A stretch of 33,082 nucleotides of DNA from the NCBI GenBank assembly GCA_016280825.1, contig JAEEHL010000191.1:1-33082 (forward strand), read 5' to 3'. Position 1 is the first letter of the stretch. The number at the start of each line of letters is the position of its first letter. Positions 14,808-23,403 of the stretch are shown here, in pieces. The notes below the pieces were generated by a model. It ran no database searches. It had not been told where the DNA came from and was given only the letters and a program-made list of their open reading frames with translations. Source of the stretch: Verrucomicrobiota bacterium. Its GTDB lineage: Bacteria > Verrucomicrobiota > Kiritimatiellia > RFP12 > UBA1067. The translations under genes and the position numbers were made by a program.

Positions 14808-16775
14808 ATGAGAAAAGTGCTGGTTGCGGCATTGATTGCGGGTGCGTTTACCGCGAGCGCAGACGATGGATGGGTGAAGGGGATTATCTCAAAGGACATC
14901 CTTCCTGCGAAGATGGGCGTGTCGTCCGAGGACGCCGTCTTCTCGAAGGTCGCCGAGGCCGACATCGCCGCCGACCGCGCGTGGCAGTCGCTCAAGAGCC
15001 GCGAGGAGTACGAAGCCTACCGCAAGGCCATGCACGAGAAGTACGTCGAGGCGATAGGCGGCTTCCCGGAGCGCACTGCGCTGAACCCGATAACTGTCGA
15101 CACCTACAAGTTCGACGGCTACGTTGCCGAGAAGGTGATGTTCGAGAGCCATCCAGGCGTGTACGTCACGGCGAACCTCTATCTGCCCGACAGCCCGCGC
15201 TTCCGCCCGCCGTACAAGGCGTGCCTTGTCACGTGCGGCCATTCGCAGGAAGGCAAGGGCGAGCGCGCCTACGGGCGCATGGGCGTGATGGCGGCGAAGG
15301 CGGGGCTTGCCTGCCTCGTGTACGACCCGATTTCGCAGGGCGAGCGCATACAGGTGCCGAGCACGATGAACGTGATGGGCCACTACAGGCTCGGCGTCCT
15401 TGCGGCGCTTCTCGGCAAGTCGATGGCGCTTTTCAGGATATGGGACGGCATCCGCGCGATGGACTATCTCGACTCGCGCGCCGACATCGAGCACGGCTCG
15501 TACGGCATAATGGGCAATTCGGGCGGCGGCACGATGACCTCGCTCATAATGTCAATCGACCCGCGCGTGAAGGCGGGCGCGCCCTCGTGCTTCATCTCGA
15601 CGATTTCCGACGTGTTCTCCGACATAGGCCCGCAGGATTCGGAGCAGGTCATCTTCGGCCAGCTCGCCTTCGGCCTCAACCATTCCTCGTTCGTGCTTCT
15701 CGGCGACAATCCCGTGAGGATGCACTGCGTGCATTCGGACTTCTTCGCGTTTCGCGGGTCGTTGAGGACGCTCGACGTAGTGAAGACGACGGCGCGCAAC
15801 TGCTCGCTCGGCGACCGCTACGCGATGACCGACGTGCAGGGGCCGCACGGCTGGAGGGAGGGCGCGAGGCAGTCGACGCTCCTCTGGATGCGCCGCTACA
15901 TCGCAGGCGACAGGACCGCGCCCGACGTCGATGTCGCGAAGTGCCGCGAGGCCGACGTGGGCTTCAGCATCTACAAGGCCGACTACGGGCTTTCCGGCAC
16001 GAACCACTGCGTTACCGCCGAGGGCGACGTCTCGAAGACGCCCGGCTTCCGCAGCGTGTACGACATTCTCAAGAAGGAGCTTGACGTCGTCGAGTCCACT
16101 CGCGAGAGGCTTTCGGGCGCGAAGCTTGCCGCGGCGGCGGCCAAGGCGGCCGGGATAGTCCAGCCCGACAAGTGCGGGCTTGTCGTCAAGGAGTGCGGGT
16201 CGTTCGCGACGAATGGCGTCACGTTCACGAAGCTGATGGTGCTCTGCCCCGACGCGCTCGTGCTGCCTGCGTTCCTCTGCCGCCCGGAGAAGGAGACCGC
16301 CGCTCCCGCGATAGTGACTGGCGTCAACCGCAGGGGGGCGTATGCCGACCTTGTCGAGAAGGCGCTTTCCGAGGGAAGGGCCGTTCTTTCCATGGACTTC
16401 ATCGGCGCAGGCGAGATAGGCGAGACGAAGAACACGTTCTACGGCCTCAAGCAGAACAAGGACGAGGGCCTTGCGGCGATGCTCTACACGCTCGGCAAGT
16501 CCCTTGTCGGCGAGAGGGCGACGGAAATGCTCTTCATGGCGTCGTACATGAAGCAGCTCACCGGCAAGAGCCCGAAGATCGTCGCCTGCAGGCGTATGGC
16601 CATCGCCGCGGCCCACGCATACGGCGTGAGGCGCGACCTCGTCGGCGAGGTGGAGCTCGTTGCGCGTCCGCTTTCGTGGGCAGAGGCGGTGCGCACCAGC
16701 GCAGACCTCTACTCCTATGCCAACACCGTGAACGGGGCGCTTCGCGTCTACGACTGGGTTGACCTCCTTGACTGA
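14808..16775 (+). CDS. Secreted alpha/beta-hydrolase, acetyl-xylan-esterase-like
   Basis: A 655-residue protein with a signal peptide (about 1-18, ending FTASA-DD). An alpha/beta-hydrolase domain spans about residues 90-375. VYVTANLYLP precedes the first strand. The nucleophile is S238 in GNSGGG, and a likely catalytic histidine is H347 in GPHGW. This matches the acetyl xylan esterase and related carbohydrate-esterase hydrolases. The second half (about 440-650) repeats the fold weakly (VLPAFLCRPEKETAAPAIV, then AVLSMDFIGAGE) but lacks a GxSxG motif, so it looks like a non-catalytic copy. Such enzymes remove acetyl or similar ester groups that block glycosidases, which fits its place between the rhamnosidase-like and GH39-like genes. 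The exact ester is unknown. Confidence 0.72.
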   Translation: MRKVLVAALIAGAFTASADDGWVKGIISKDILPAKMGVSSEDAVFSKVAEADIAADRAWQSLKSREEYEAYRKAMHEKYVEAIGGFPERTALNPITVDTYKFDGYVAEKVMFESHPGVYVTANLYLPDSPRFRPPYKACLVTCGHSQEGKGERAYGRMGVMAAKAGLACLVYDPISQGERIQVPSTMNVMGHYRLGVLAALLGKSMALFRIWDGIRAMDYLDSRADIEHGSYGIMGNSGGGTMTSLIMSIDPRVKAGAPSCFISTISDVFSDIGPQDSEQVIFGQLAFGLNHSSFVLLGDNPVRMHCVHSDFFAFRGSLRTLDVVKTTARNCSLGDRYAMTDVQGPHGWREGARQSTLLWMRRYIAGDRTAPDVDVAKCREADVGFSIYKADYGLSGTNHCVTAEGDVSKTPGFRSVYDILKKELDVVESTRERLSGAKLAAAAAKAAGIVQPDKCGLVVKECGSFATNGVTFTKLMVLCPDALVLPAFLCRPEKETAAPAIVTGVNRRGAYADLVEKALSEGRAVLSMDFIGAGEIGETKNTFYGLKQNKDEGLAAMLYTLGKSLVGERATEMLFMASYMKQLTGKSPKIVACRRMAIAAAHAYGVRRDLVGEVELVARPLSWAEAVRTSADLYSYANTVNGALRVYDWVDLLD

Positions 16776-16810
16776 CGGGATCTGACAACGAACACGAAAG
16801 GAAGAAAGAC

Positions 16811-18265
16811 ATGCTGACAATCGCCGCACTTCTGGCCGTCACGATCACGGCGGACTTCAACGAAAAGGTAGGCGCCATCAGGCCCGAGCTGCACGGCTCC
16901 GGCTTCGGGCCGACGATATGCTCGTGCCCGCAGGCGAACATCGACATCATAAACGAGATGGGCTTTTCGTCGACGCGCACGCACGACTGGGCGCTCCTGA
17001 ACGAGAACGAGCGCGTGTGCGACTACTTCCACATCTTCCCGCTTCTCCACCGCGACCCGAAGGACCCGGCGAACTACGTCTTCGGGCCGACCGACTACCT
17101 GCTTAACCGAGTGCGCGAGGAGCTGACCGGCAAGAACCTGCTCTTCAGGCTCGGCACTTCCATCGAGCATTCCGGCCCGAAGGTGCACTTCAACAGCCTC
17201 ATCCCCGACGAGAAGGACTTCGACACCATTGCCGAGTCGTTCGCCGCGACGATGCGCCACTACAACAAGGGGTGGGCCAACGGCCACGAGTGGGGCATCA
17301 AGTACTGGGAGATATGGAACGAGCCGGACGGCCGCAACAACATGTGGTGCCTGCCGAGCGACGACACTACGCCGGCAAACGCTGCGGAGGGGAAGAGACA
17401 GGCCCTCTTCGCGAAGTTCTTCGCCAAGTGCCTGAAGCGCCTGAAGAGCGAGTTCCCCGAGGAGAAAGTCGGCGGGCCGGCGCTCTGCTCGCTCAAGAAG
17501 CCGTACTTCACCGCGCTATTCGAAGCCTGCAAGAAGGAGGGCGTGAAGCCCGACTTCATCTCCTGGCACCAGTACACCTGCGACCCGGAGAACATAAAGA
17601 GGTGCGCGACCGAGGCCCGCAAGCTCTGCGACGCGCACGGGCTCAAGGACTGCGAGATAATCCTCGACGAGTGGCACTATCTCGGGCGCGAGTACGGCGG
17701 GTTCTCCGGCCTCAGGTCATCCGACAAGAACCGGCGCAAGCAGGCGTGGACTGGTCCGGGGTCGCACAACGGCATAGACTCCTCGTGCTTCAACCTTGTC
17801 GTCCTTTCCGGCCTCCAGACCTCCCCGCTCGACAGGGCCTACTACTACGGGTGCAGGATGACCGGCGCGTGGGGCGCCATCGACGCGATGCGCAACAAGT
17901 ACAAGGTGTTCTACGGGCTCAAGCTCTTTGGCGGCCTCATGAGGGACTACAAGACCATATGCAGGTCGAAAAGCGACGGCAAGCCCGTGAACATGGGCTA
18001 TCAGGTCTCGTCGTTCGCCGTGAAGAGCGAGGATGGCCGCAAGATGGCCCTCCTTGTTTCCGACTTCCGGTCGAAGGCGAAGGAGTTTTCCATCGAGGTG
18101 AAGGGCGTCCCGGAGGGCGCGAAGGCGCGGGCGTGGGTGCACGACTACACGCGCGACATGGAGGAGGTCCCCGTCGAGGTCGGCGCCGACGGCAAGTTCA
18201 CCTTCACGAAGGCCGACGACAACAGCGCGGCGCTCTTCGTCGAGTTCGCGCTGCCGCAGGAATGA
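16811..18265 (+). CDS. GH39-like glycosidase, copy 1
   Basis: A 484-residue clan GH-A type barrel enzyme. A short hydrophobic N-terminus (MLTIAALLAVTITA) probably serves as a minimal signal peptide. The acid/base glutamate is E171 in WEIWNEPD and the likely nucleophile is E287 in ILDEWHY; both positions match GH39 (beta-xylosidase / alpha-L-iduronidase group). The early motif SSTRTHDW and the mid-motif ISWHQY also fit that family. A beta-sandwich-like C-terminus (about 395-484) follows the barrel. The ribosome-binding site AAGGAAG is close to the ATG at 16811. The next gene (18297-19736) is a clear paralogue. The substrate is probably a xylose-, arabinose- or uronic-acid-containing side chain, but it is not determined by sequence. 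Confidence 0.8.
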   Translation: MLTIAALLAVTITADFNEKVGAIRPELHGSGFGPTICSCPQANIDIINEMGFSSTRTHDWALLNENERVCDYFHIFPLLHRDPKDPANYVFGPTDYLLNRVREELTGKNLLFRLGTSIEHSGPKVHFNSLIPDEKDFDTIAESFAATMRHYNKGWANGHEWGIKYWEIWNEPDGRNNMWCLPSDDTTPANAAEGKRQALFAKFFAKCLKRLKSEFPEEKVGGPALCSLKKPYFTALFEACKKEGVKPDFISWHQYTCDPENIKRCATEARKLCDAHGLKDCEIILDEWHYLGREYGGFSGLRSSDKNRRKQAWTGPGSHNGIDSSCFNLVVLSGLQTSPLDRAYYYGCRMTGAWGAIDAMRNKYKVFYGLKLFGGLMRDYKTICRSKSDGKPVNMGYQVSSFAVKSEDGRKMALLVSDFRSKAKEFSIEVKGVPEGAKARAWVHDYTRDMEEVPVEVGADGKFTFTKADDNSAALFVEFALPQE

Positions 18266-18296
18266 GTGTTCAGGTGCACGGAGCAAGGAGGTCATG

Positions 18297-19736
18297 ATGA
18301 CAACAAGACATGCAGTTCTGGCGGCGTCGGCGGTCTTCGCCGCTTTCGCCGCAATCGGGGCGGAGGAAGTCTCCGTCGACTTCTCGAAGGGCGCGGGCCG
18401 CGCGATACGCCCGCTTCACGGCGTGAACAACTCTCCCGTGAGGCTGAACGGGAACCTGCGCGAGTTCACCGACGCGAGGATACCCTTTACGCGCACGCAC
18501 GACACGGCCGGGGCCTACGGCGGCCACTGCTACGTAGACATACCGAACCTCTTCCCGAACTTCGACGCCGACGAGAACGACCCGGATTCCTACAGGTTCG
18601 AGTTCACCGACGAGCTTCTGAAGACGTTCACGAACAGCCACGTCAAGACGTTCTACCGCCTCGGCACGACGATCGAGAACAAGTGGAAGATACGCATCTA
18701 CAACATCGAGCCGCCGAAGGACTTCGCGAAGTGGGCGAGGGTGGCCGAGCACGTCATCATGCACTTCAACGAGGGCTGGGCGAACGGGCACCACTTCGGC
18801 ATCGAGTACTGGGAAATATGGAACGAGCCGGAGAACCCGCCGATGTGGCACGGCACGAAGGAGCAGTTCTTCGAGTTCTACAAGGTCGTCTCGTCGCACC
18901 TCAAGAAGCGCTTCCCCGCGCTCAAGATAGGCGGCTACGCAAGCTGCGGCTTCTACGCCCTCAACAGGGAGGAAGACAAGAAGAGCGACTTCGCGAAGTC
19001 GTTCCTCACCTGGTTCAACGAGTTCCTGCCGTTCGTGAAGAAGAACGGCCTGCCGCTCGACTTCTTCTCGTGGCATCTCTACTTCACCGACCCGCGCGAG
19101 ATAGCGATACACTCCGAGTACGTGCGCAGGCGGCTCGACGAGGAGGGCTTCAAGGACACCGAGAACATATTCAACGAGTGGAACGTATTTGACGAGGGCA
19201 AGGCGCATTGGGGCTGGGACGGCCTCAAGATGTTCCACGGCGCGAGCGGAACCGCCGCGGCGTTCGCGGTCATGCAGAAGGAGACGAGCATCGACAAGGC
19301 GATGTACTACGACGCACTCCCGACGCGCGCGTACTGCGGGCTCTACGAGTATCCGTCGCTGCGCACCACGCACACGTACTGCTCGTTCAAGGCCTTTGGC
19401 GAGCTGTATGGGCTTTCGAACGAGGTGGAGAGCGTCTCTTCCTCGCCCAAGCTATTCGTGCTTGCCGCGTCCGACGGCGAGAAGGGCGCGTTCTTCGTCT
19501 CCAACATGACGACGAATTCGGTCCCCGTCAAGTTCGACGTGAAGGGCGCGCCGAAGGGCGACGTGAGGGCATACGTGATCGACAGGGAGCGCATGCTCGA
19601 CGCCTACGCCTTCGACCCTGCCGAGACGGTGATCCCGAACCGCGGCGTTCTCTTTGTCGAATACAACATGCCGCCCCTGAAGGTCGTGCGCAACTGCGGC
19701 AACAAGCCGAAGAACGTCGCGGGGCTGCAGCAGTAG
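18297..19736 (+). CDS. GH39-like glycosidase, copy 2
   Basis: A 479-residue paralogue of the gene before it. It has a clear signal peptide (about 1-21, ending AAIGA-EE). Acid/base E177 is in WEIWNEPE and nucleophile E294 in IFNEWNV. Shared landmarks include RTHDTAGAYGG (copy 1 has RTHDW), FYRLGTTIE versus LFRLGTSIE, and NEGWANGHHFGIEYWE versus NKGWANGHEWGIKYWE, so the pair arose by tandem duplication. AAGGAGG at 18285-18291 is 5 bases from the second of two adjacent ATGs; I choose that one (18297) and note 18294 as an alternative. It differs from copy 1 in the loops around the active site, suggesting different substrate preference. Confidence 0.82.
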   Translation: MTTRHAVLAASAVFAAFAAIGAEEVSVDFSKGAGRAIRPLHGVNNSPVRLNGNLREFTDARIPFTRTHDTAGAYGGHCYVDIPNLFPNFDADENDPDSYRFEFTDELLKTFTNSHVKTFYRLGTTIENKWKIRIYNIEPPKDFAKWARVAEHVIMHFNEGWANGHHFGIEYWEIWNEPENPPMWHGTKEQFFEFYKVVSSHLKKRFPALKIGGYASCGFYALNREEDKKSDFAKSFLTWFNEFLPFVKKNGLPLDFFSWHLYFTDPREIAIHSEYVRRRLDEEGFKDTENIFNEWNVFDEGKAHWGWDGLKMFHGASGTAAAFAVMQKETSIDKAMYYDALPTRAYCGLYEYPSLRTTHTYCSFKAFGELYGLSNEVESVSSSPKLFVLAASDGEKGAFFVSNMTTNSVPVKFDVKGAPKGDVRAYVIDRERMLDAYAFDPAETVIPNRGVLFVEYNMPPLKVVRNCGNKPKNVAGLQQ

Positions 19737-19758
19737 GGGGATGCCGATTCGATTCCGC

Positions 19759-19787
19759 TTGAAACGGCGAAGGGCATTTGGTATAAT
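19759..19787 (+). promoter_or_regulatory. Sigma70-type promoter for tmRNA
   Basis: TTGAAA (19759-19764), a 17-bp spacer and TATAAT (19782-19787). Predicted transcription starts about 14 bases before the mature tmRNA 5' end at 19808. Confidence 0.8.
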
Positions 19788-19807
19788 TCCCGCCAGTCCA
19801 GCACAAT

Positions 19808-20161
19808 GGGGGTGATCCGGTTTCGACGGGATGCGTGGAGGTCGGGTTGCGCGTCGTGGATGCTCGTTGGCCACGCTAAAAAACGGGCAAAAAAAGTAAT
19901 TGCGAACAACGATTACGCTCTGGCCGCCTAATTAAAGGCCGCCATGTCGAAGCGCCGATGTCTGCTGAGCGCCGAGGCATCATCTAGCAGGCCACGCTTA
20001 AGGGGGCTCCGCTCGCCCGCTTAAGGGTGCCGAATCGAACGGATGGATGCGGATAAGCCCGTGCGTCGGCATACCGCATCCGAGACCAATGGCGCAATAC
20101 ACGCGTAGATTCTCGGGCAAAGCCGTTTCGGACAGGGGTTCGACTCCCCTCACCTCCACCA
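19808..20161 (+). ncRNA. ssrA: tmRNA (transfer-messenger RNA)
   Basis: A 354-base tmRNA that frees stalled ribosomes and tags the unfinished protein for degradation. The 5' end GGGGGTGATCCGGTTTCGAC and the 3' end GGGTTCGACTCCCCTCACC plus TCCACCA form the tRNA-like domain; the acceptor pairs GGGGGTG with CACCTCC (one G-U pair) and CCA is encoded. The tag frame runs 19887-19931 with resume codon GCA and encodes AKKVIANNDYALAA, ending in the usual YALAA degron. It is a one-piece tmRNA; the order is not permuted. Confidence 0.96.
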
Positions 20162-20180
20162 TCGTGCGTGAAACGAAAAC

Positions 20181-20210
20181 TTGCATCTCTGCATGTGTAT
20201 ATGCTATAAT
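20181..20210 (+). promoter_or_regulatory. Promoter for the nadC-coaX operon
   Basis: TTGCAT (20181-20186), an 18-bp spacer and TATAAT (20205-20210). The 12 bases from the -10 box onward (TATAATATACGG) are identical to those at 32715-32726. Confidence 0.6.
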
Positions 20211-20248
20211 ATACGGGAATGCGGCGCAAAGCAAGCGGAGAACGACTT

Positions 20249-20473
20249 ATGAAAATCAAGAAGAGCATAAAAAAACCGGGCAACGCGGCCATAGCCGACA
20301 GGCTCAAGATCGACAACGGTGCCTCCACGCCTGTTTCAGGCAATGTCGTCGGCAAACGCAGTTCTGCCTGGGCGCTGGTGCTCGGCTGCGCGGCGCTTGT
20401 CATTCTGTGCATTCTCACCTACACGCTCTACCGTCACTGGGAATACCTTGGAAGAGCCTGCAACGTCGCTTGA
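20249..20473 (+). CDS. Small single-pass membrane protein, unknown function
   Basis: A 74-residue protein with a basic N-terminus (KIKKSIKKPG), a polar middle and one hydrophobic helix near the C-terminus (about 44-65, WALVLGCAALVILCILTYTLY). I start it at ATG 20249, with GCGGAG 9 bases upstream. The in-frame ATG at 20219 lies almost on the predicted transcription start and has no ribosome-binding site. nadC begins 6 bases after its stop. The plan resembles the protein at 12-371. I do not recognise the family and no function can be assigned. Confidence 0.6.
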   Translation: MKIKKSIKKPGNAAIADRLKIDNGASTPVSGNVVGKRSSAWALVLGCAALVILCILTYTLYRHWEYLGRACNVA

Positions 20474-20478
20474 GGCTG

Positions 20479-21363
20479 ATGAGCGACGTGATGCTTTCGC
20501 CGCGCGCGCGCCAGGCGGTGGCGGCTGCGCTTGACGAGGATCTTCGTCCCGGGCCGGGCCACAGGCGGTGCGACGCGACCAGCGAGGCGCTTGTCGATGC
20601 AAAGGCGCGGGCGGTCGGCGAGATACACGCCAAGGGCGCGTCATGCGTCGTGAGCGGCACGACCGTGGCGCGGGCGGTGTTCAGGGCGGTCGATCCTTCC
20701 GTCAAGGTGCGCATACTCAAGAAGGACGGCTCCGTTGCAAAGCCCGGCGAGAGCATTCTCGAATTCTGCGGCAGGGCGAGATCGATCCTGATGGCGGAGC
20801 GCACGGCCCTCAACTTCATGCAGAGGATGTGCGCCACGGCGACTCTCGCGAAGAGGTTTGTCGACGCAACGGCGAAGTACGGCACTCTCATCCTCGACAC
20901 GCGCAAGACCACGCCTGGGCTCAGGGTCTTCGAGAAGTACGCCGTTAGGTGCGGGGGCGGCTCGAACCACAGGCTCGGGATGTACGACCGCGTGCTCGTG
21001 AAGGACAACCACAGGAGGCTATGGAAGGGCGGCGACCCGGACAGGCTCGACGAGGCGGTGAGGGCGGCGCGTCGCAAGTTCCCGAAGCTCGCAGTGGAGG
21101 TGGAGGTTGAAAGCCTGCGCGAGTGCGCCTCTGCCCTCAAGGCGAAGCCGGAGTGGATAATGCTCGACAACATGTCCGTTTCAGACATGGGGAAATGCGT
21201 GCGGATGTGCAAAGGCGTTTCGAAGACGGAGGCCTCTGGCGGCATCACGCTTGAGCGGGCGAGGGAAGTCGCTGCGACGGGAGTCACCGCCATTTCTCTC
21301 GGCTGCCTTACCCACTCCGCGGGCAGTGTAGACCTGTCGCTTGAATGGAGCGAGGCCAGATGA
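20479..21363 (+). CDS. nadC: Nicotinate-nucleotide pyrophosphorylase (quinolinate phosphoribosyltransferase)
   Basis: A 294-residue enzyme that joins quinolinate and PRPP to give nicotinate mononucleotide, CO2 and pyrophosphate in de novo NAD synthesis. Family motifs are ERTALNFMQRMC, DTRKTTPGLR (quinolinate and phosphate contacts), RCGGGSNHRLGMYDRVLVKDNH, and EVEVESL with IMLDNMS near the C-terminal barrel strands. ASGGITLERAREVAATGV is the phosphate-binding end of the barrel. The length is normal. The start is the ATG at 20479 after GAGG; upstream in-frame sequence overlaps the tmRNA and is not coding. The stop overlaps coaX (ATGA). Confidence 0.96.
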   Translation: MSDVMLSPRARQAVAAALDEDLRPGPGHRRCDATSEALVDAKARAVGEIHAKGASCVVSGTTVARAVFRAVDPSVKVRILKKDGSVAKPGESILEFCGRARSILMAERTALNFMQRMCATATLAKRFVDATAKYGTLILDTRKTTPGLRVFEKYAVRCGGGSNHRLGMYDRVLVKDNHRRLWKGGDPDRLDEAVRAARRKFPKLAVEVEVESLRECASALKAKPEWIMLDNMSVSDMGKCVRMCKGVSKTEASGGITLERAREVAATGVTAISLGCLTHSAGSVDLSLEWSEAR

Positions 21364-22103
21364 AGCTCCTGGTCGTGGATGTGGGCAACACCTCGACTGC
21401 GATGGGCGTCTGGACCGACGGCAGGGTCTCCCGCGCCGTGCATTGCGATGGATCGTTTGACGAGGCGGCTGCGCGGTTTGACGCGCTTGCAGGCGCGGCG
21501 AAGGGCGCGGCCGGGGTTGCGTACGCGAGCGTCGTGCCGCGGCTCGACTCCAAGTGGCGCGCACACGCTAAAAGGCGCGGCCTTGGGTTCGTCGCAGTCG
21601 GCCACAGGCTCGTGAAGGCGCCGCGGCTGGACTACAGGACACCTGGCACGATTGGCGCCGACAGGCTCGCGGACGCGGCGGGCGCTGTGGCGAGGTACGG
21701 CGCGCCCGTGCTCATAATGGATTTCGGCACGGCGCTCACGGCGGCCGTAGTGACGCCCGACGGCATATGGCGCGGCGGCGTGATTGCGCCCGGATTCCCG
21801 CTGATGAGGGACTATCTCTTCGAGAGGACTGCGAAGCTGCCGCACATGAAGCTGCCGCGCGGCAAGGAGCCGAAGATCGGGCGCTCCACGCTCGAGGCGA
21901 TGAAGTTCGGCGCAATGGTCGGATACCGCGGGATGGTGCGCGAGATCGTAGGCACGCTAAAGCGCAACTTCGGCTGCGCCTTCCGGCTCGTGGCGACCGG
22001 CGGCTTCGCACGCGAGGCGACGAAGGGGCTCGGAATGGATTTCACGGTCGATCCAACGCTTACACTGTACGGGACAGGTCTTCTATGCTCGCAAGAATTC
22101 TGA
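21360..22103 (+). CDS. coaX: Type III pantothenate kinase
   Basis: A 247-residue enzyme phosphorylating pantothenate, the first step of coenzyme A synthesis. It has the ASKHA-fold signatures of the CoaX type: VVDVGNTSTAMGVW at the N-terminus (phosphate loop with the catalytic Asp), PGTIGADRLADAAGA in the middle, MDFGTALTAAVV with the second Asp, and LVATGGFAREATKG near the C-terminus. The ATG at 21360 overlaps the nadC stop, and the upstream ATG at 21345 would lie deeper in nadC. CoA supply is relevant to the carrier-protein cluster downstream, since 4'-phosphopantetheine comes from CoA, but the adjacency may be chance. Confidence 0.95.
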   Translation: MKLLVVDVGNTSTAMGVWTDGRVSRAVHCDGSFDEAAARFDALAGAAKGAAGVAYASVVPRLDSKWRAHAKRRGLGFVAVGHRLVKAPRLDYRTPGTIGADRLADAAGAVARYGAPVLIMDFGTALTAAVVTPDGIWRGGVIAPGFPLMRDYLFERTAKLPHMKLPRGKEPKIGRSTLEAMKFGAMVGYRGMVREIVGTLKRNFGCAFRLVATGGFAREATKGLGMDFTVDPTLTLYGTGLLCSQEF

Positions 22104-22609
22104 CTGCCGCGGTCGCCGCGGCTACGCTTCTGGGATGCGGCCCATTCTGGGTCGATCCATACATCACCGTCGAGGATTCCCCCCTCAACTGGGTCCACAT
22201 TCACTACTACAACCTGAAGTCGAATCCCATAAGGAGGACAAGCGTGTACCTAAGCGGTGCAGGCCATGTCGAGGTGGTGAAGGGCACGAGCGAGCTTGTG
22301 TCGAACGACTTCGCCAAGGGCTACAAGGCCGAGAACTGGCACGACATAACGCCTTCGCGCAAGCCCGTCGACGTCAGGCACCTGAACGACGTCTTCCAGA
22401 ACCTCGTGAACCTCGGGCTCCTCGACAGGGAGAAGCTGTTCAAGGGCACTAAGAAGAAGTCGGTCTCGCGCTTTCTCGGCGTGAAGGCCAACATAAACAA
22501 CGTCACGTATTCCGAGAACGTCAACATCTTCGAGGCGGATCCGAACCTCGCCGAGGCGCTGCTCGACGTGGTGCATGAGTTCGACAACCCCGTCGGGAGG
22601 AAAAGGTGA
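22085..22609 (+). CDS. Predicted lipoprotein, unknown function
   Basis: A 174-residue protein with a lipoprotein signal: a hydrophobic stretch then the lipobox LLGC, with the modified cysteine near residue 18. The mature part starts GPFWVDPYITVEDSPLNW and is followed by a beta-rich domain of about 150 residues ending in a basic tail (GRKR). The ATG lies 19 bases inside coaX. The frame is well used and the next gene overlaps its stop, so it is real. No known domain is recognised. Likely location: anchored to the inner face of the outer membrane or the outer face of the inner membrane. Confidence 0.75.
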   Translation: MLARILTAAVAAATLLGCGPFWVDPYITVEDSPLNWVHIHYYNLKSNPIRRTSVYLSGAGHVEVVKGTSELVSNDFAKGYKAENWHDITPSRKPVDVRHLNDVFQNLVNLGLLDREKLFKGTKKKSVSRFLGVKANINNVTYSENVNIFEADPNLAEALLDVVHEFDNPVGRKR

Positions 22610-23403
22610 TGCTTTCGCTTGACAGGCCCCTTGTCGTGTTCGACATCGAGTCAACGGGCACTTATCCCCGCAAGGACCGCATAATCGAGCTTGCGGCGAT
22701 CAAGGTCAACCCCGACGGCACGGAGGAGAGGCGGTGCTGGCTCCTGAACCCGACCGTCCACATCCCCGACGAGACGACGGCAATACACGGCATAAGCGAC
22801 GACGTCGTGAAGGACTGCCCGACTTTCGCCGACAAGGCGGCCGAGATATTCGCGTTTTTCGACGGGTGCGACCTTTCGGGCTTCAACGCCGACAGGTTCG
22901 ACATACCCTGCCTTGAGGAGGAGTTCGCCCGCACGGGAAGGGCGTTCGCGCCCTCCCAGAGGCGCCATGTCGATGTCCAGCGCATCTACCACCGCATGGA
23001 GCGGCGCGACCTCTGCGCGGCGGTGAAGTTCTACCTCGGGCGCGAGCACGAGGGTGCGCATGGGGCAGAGGCGGACGCGGAGGCGACCCTCCAGGTGCTC
23101 CGCGCGCAGCTTGAGAGGTATCCGGAGCTTCCGAAGACGACGGCGGAGATGGACGAGTACCTCGTTCCGCGCGATCCGCTCAACGCAGACCGCATGGGGA
23201 CGCTCCGCTGGAAGGACGGCGAGCTTACGGTCAACTTCGGCAGGAAGCGCGGCGAGAGCCTCAGGAAGCTCCTCCTGAACGAGCCCAACTTCCTTCGCTG
23301 GATGCTGAAAGGCGATTTCGACACCGAGGTCCTGATGATAGTCCGCGACCTCCTCGAACACGGGCGTCTCCCGCCCTGCCCGCCGGAGGCGCGGGCGAAA
23401 TGA
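22609..23403 (+). CDS. DEDDh-family 3'-5' exonuclease (DnaQ/ExoX-like)
   Basis: A 264-residue nuclease. Exo I is VVFDIESTG with the catalytic Asp and Glu. Exo II is in the DLSGFNADRFDIPCL segment. Exo III is HGAEADAEAT, where a His four residues before the Asp marks the DEDDh subfamily. After the nuclease domain (to about residue 170) comes a small C-terminal domain (GTLRWKDGELTVNFGRKRGE, then NFLRWMLKGDF) of the kind often found in ExoX-like proteins. It removes nucleotides from DNA 3' ends, probably in repair. I choose ATG 22609 with GGGAGG 8 bases upstream over the GTG at 22606. Confidence 0.88.
   Translation: MLSLDRPLVVFDIESTGTYPRKDRIIELAAIKVNPDGTEERRCWLLNPTVHIPDETTAIHGISDDVVKDCPTFADKAAEIFAFFDGCDLSGFNADRFDIPCLEEEFARTGRAFAPSQRRHVDVQRIYHRMERRDLCAAVKFYLGREHEGAHGAEADAEATLQVLRAQLERYPELPKTTAEMDEYLVPRDPLNADRMGTLRWKDGELTVNFGRKRGESLRKLLLNEPNFLRWMLKGDFDTEVLMIVRDLLEHGRLPPCPPEARAK

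Noticed and set aside
20047-20478. N-terminal extension of NadC
   Set aside because: This frame runs through the tmRNA 3' end and the small membrane-protein gene.
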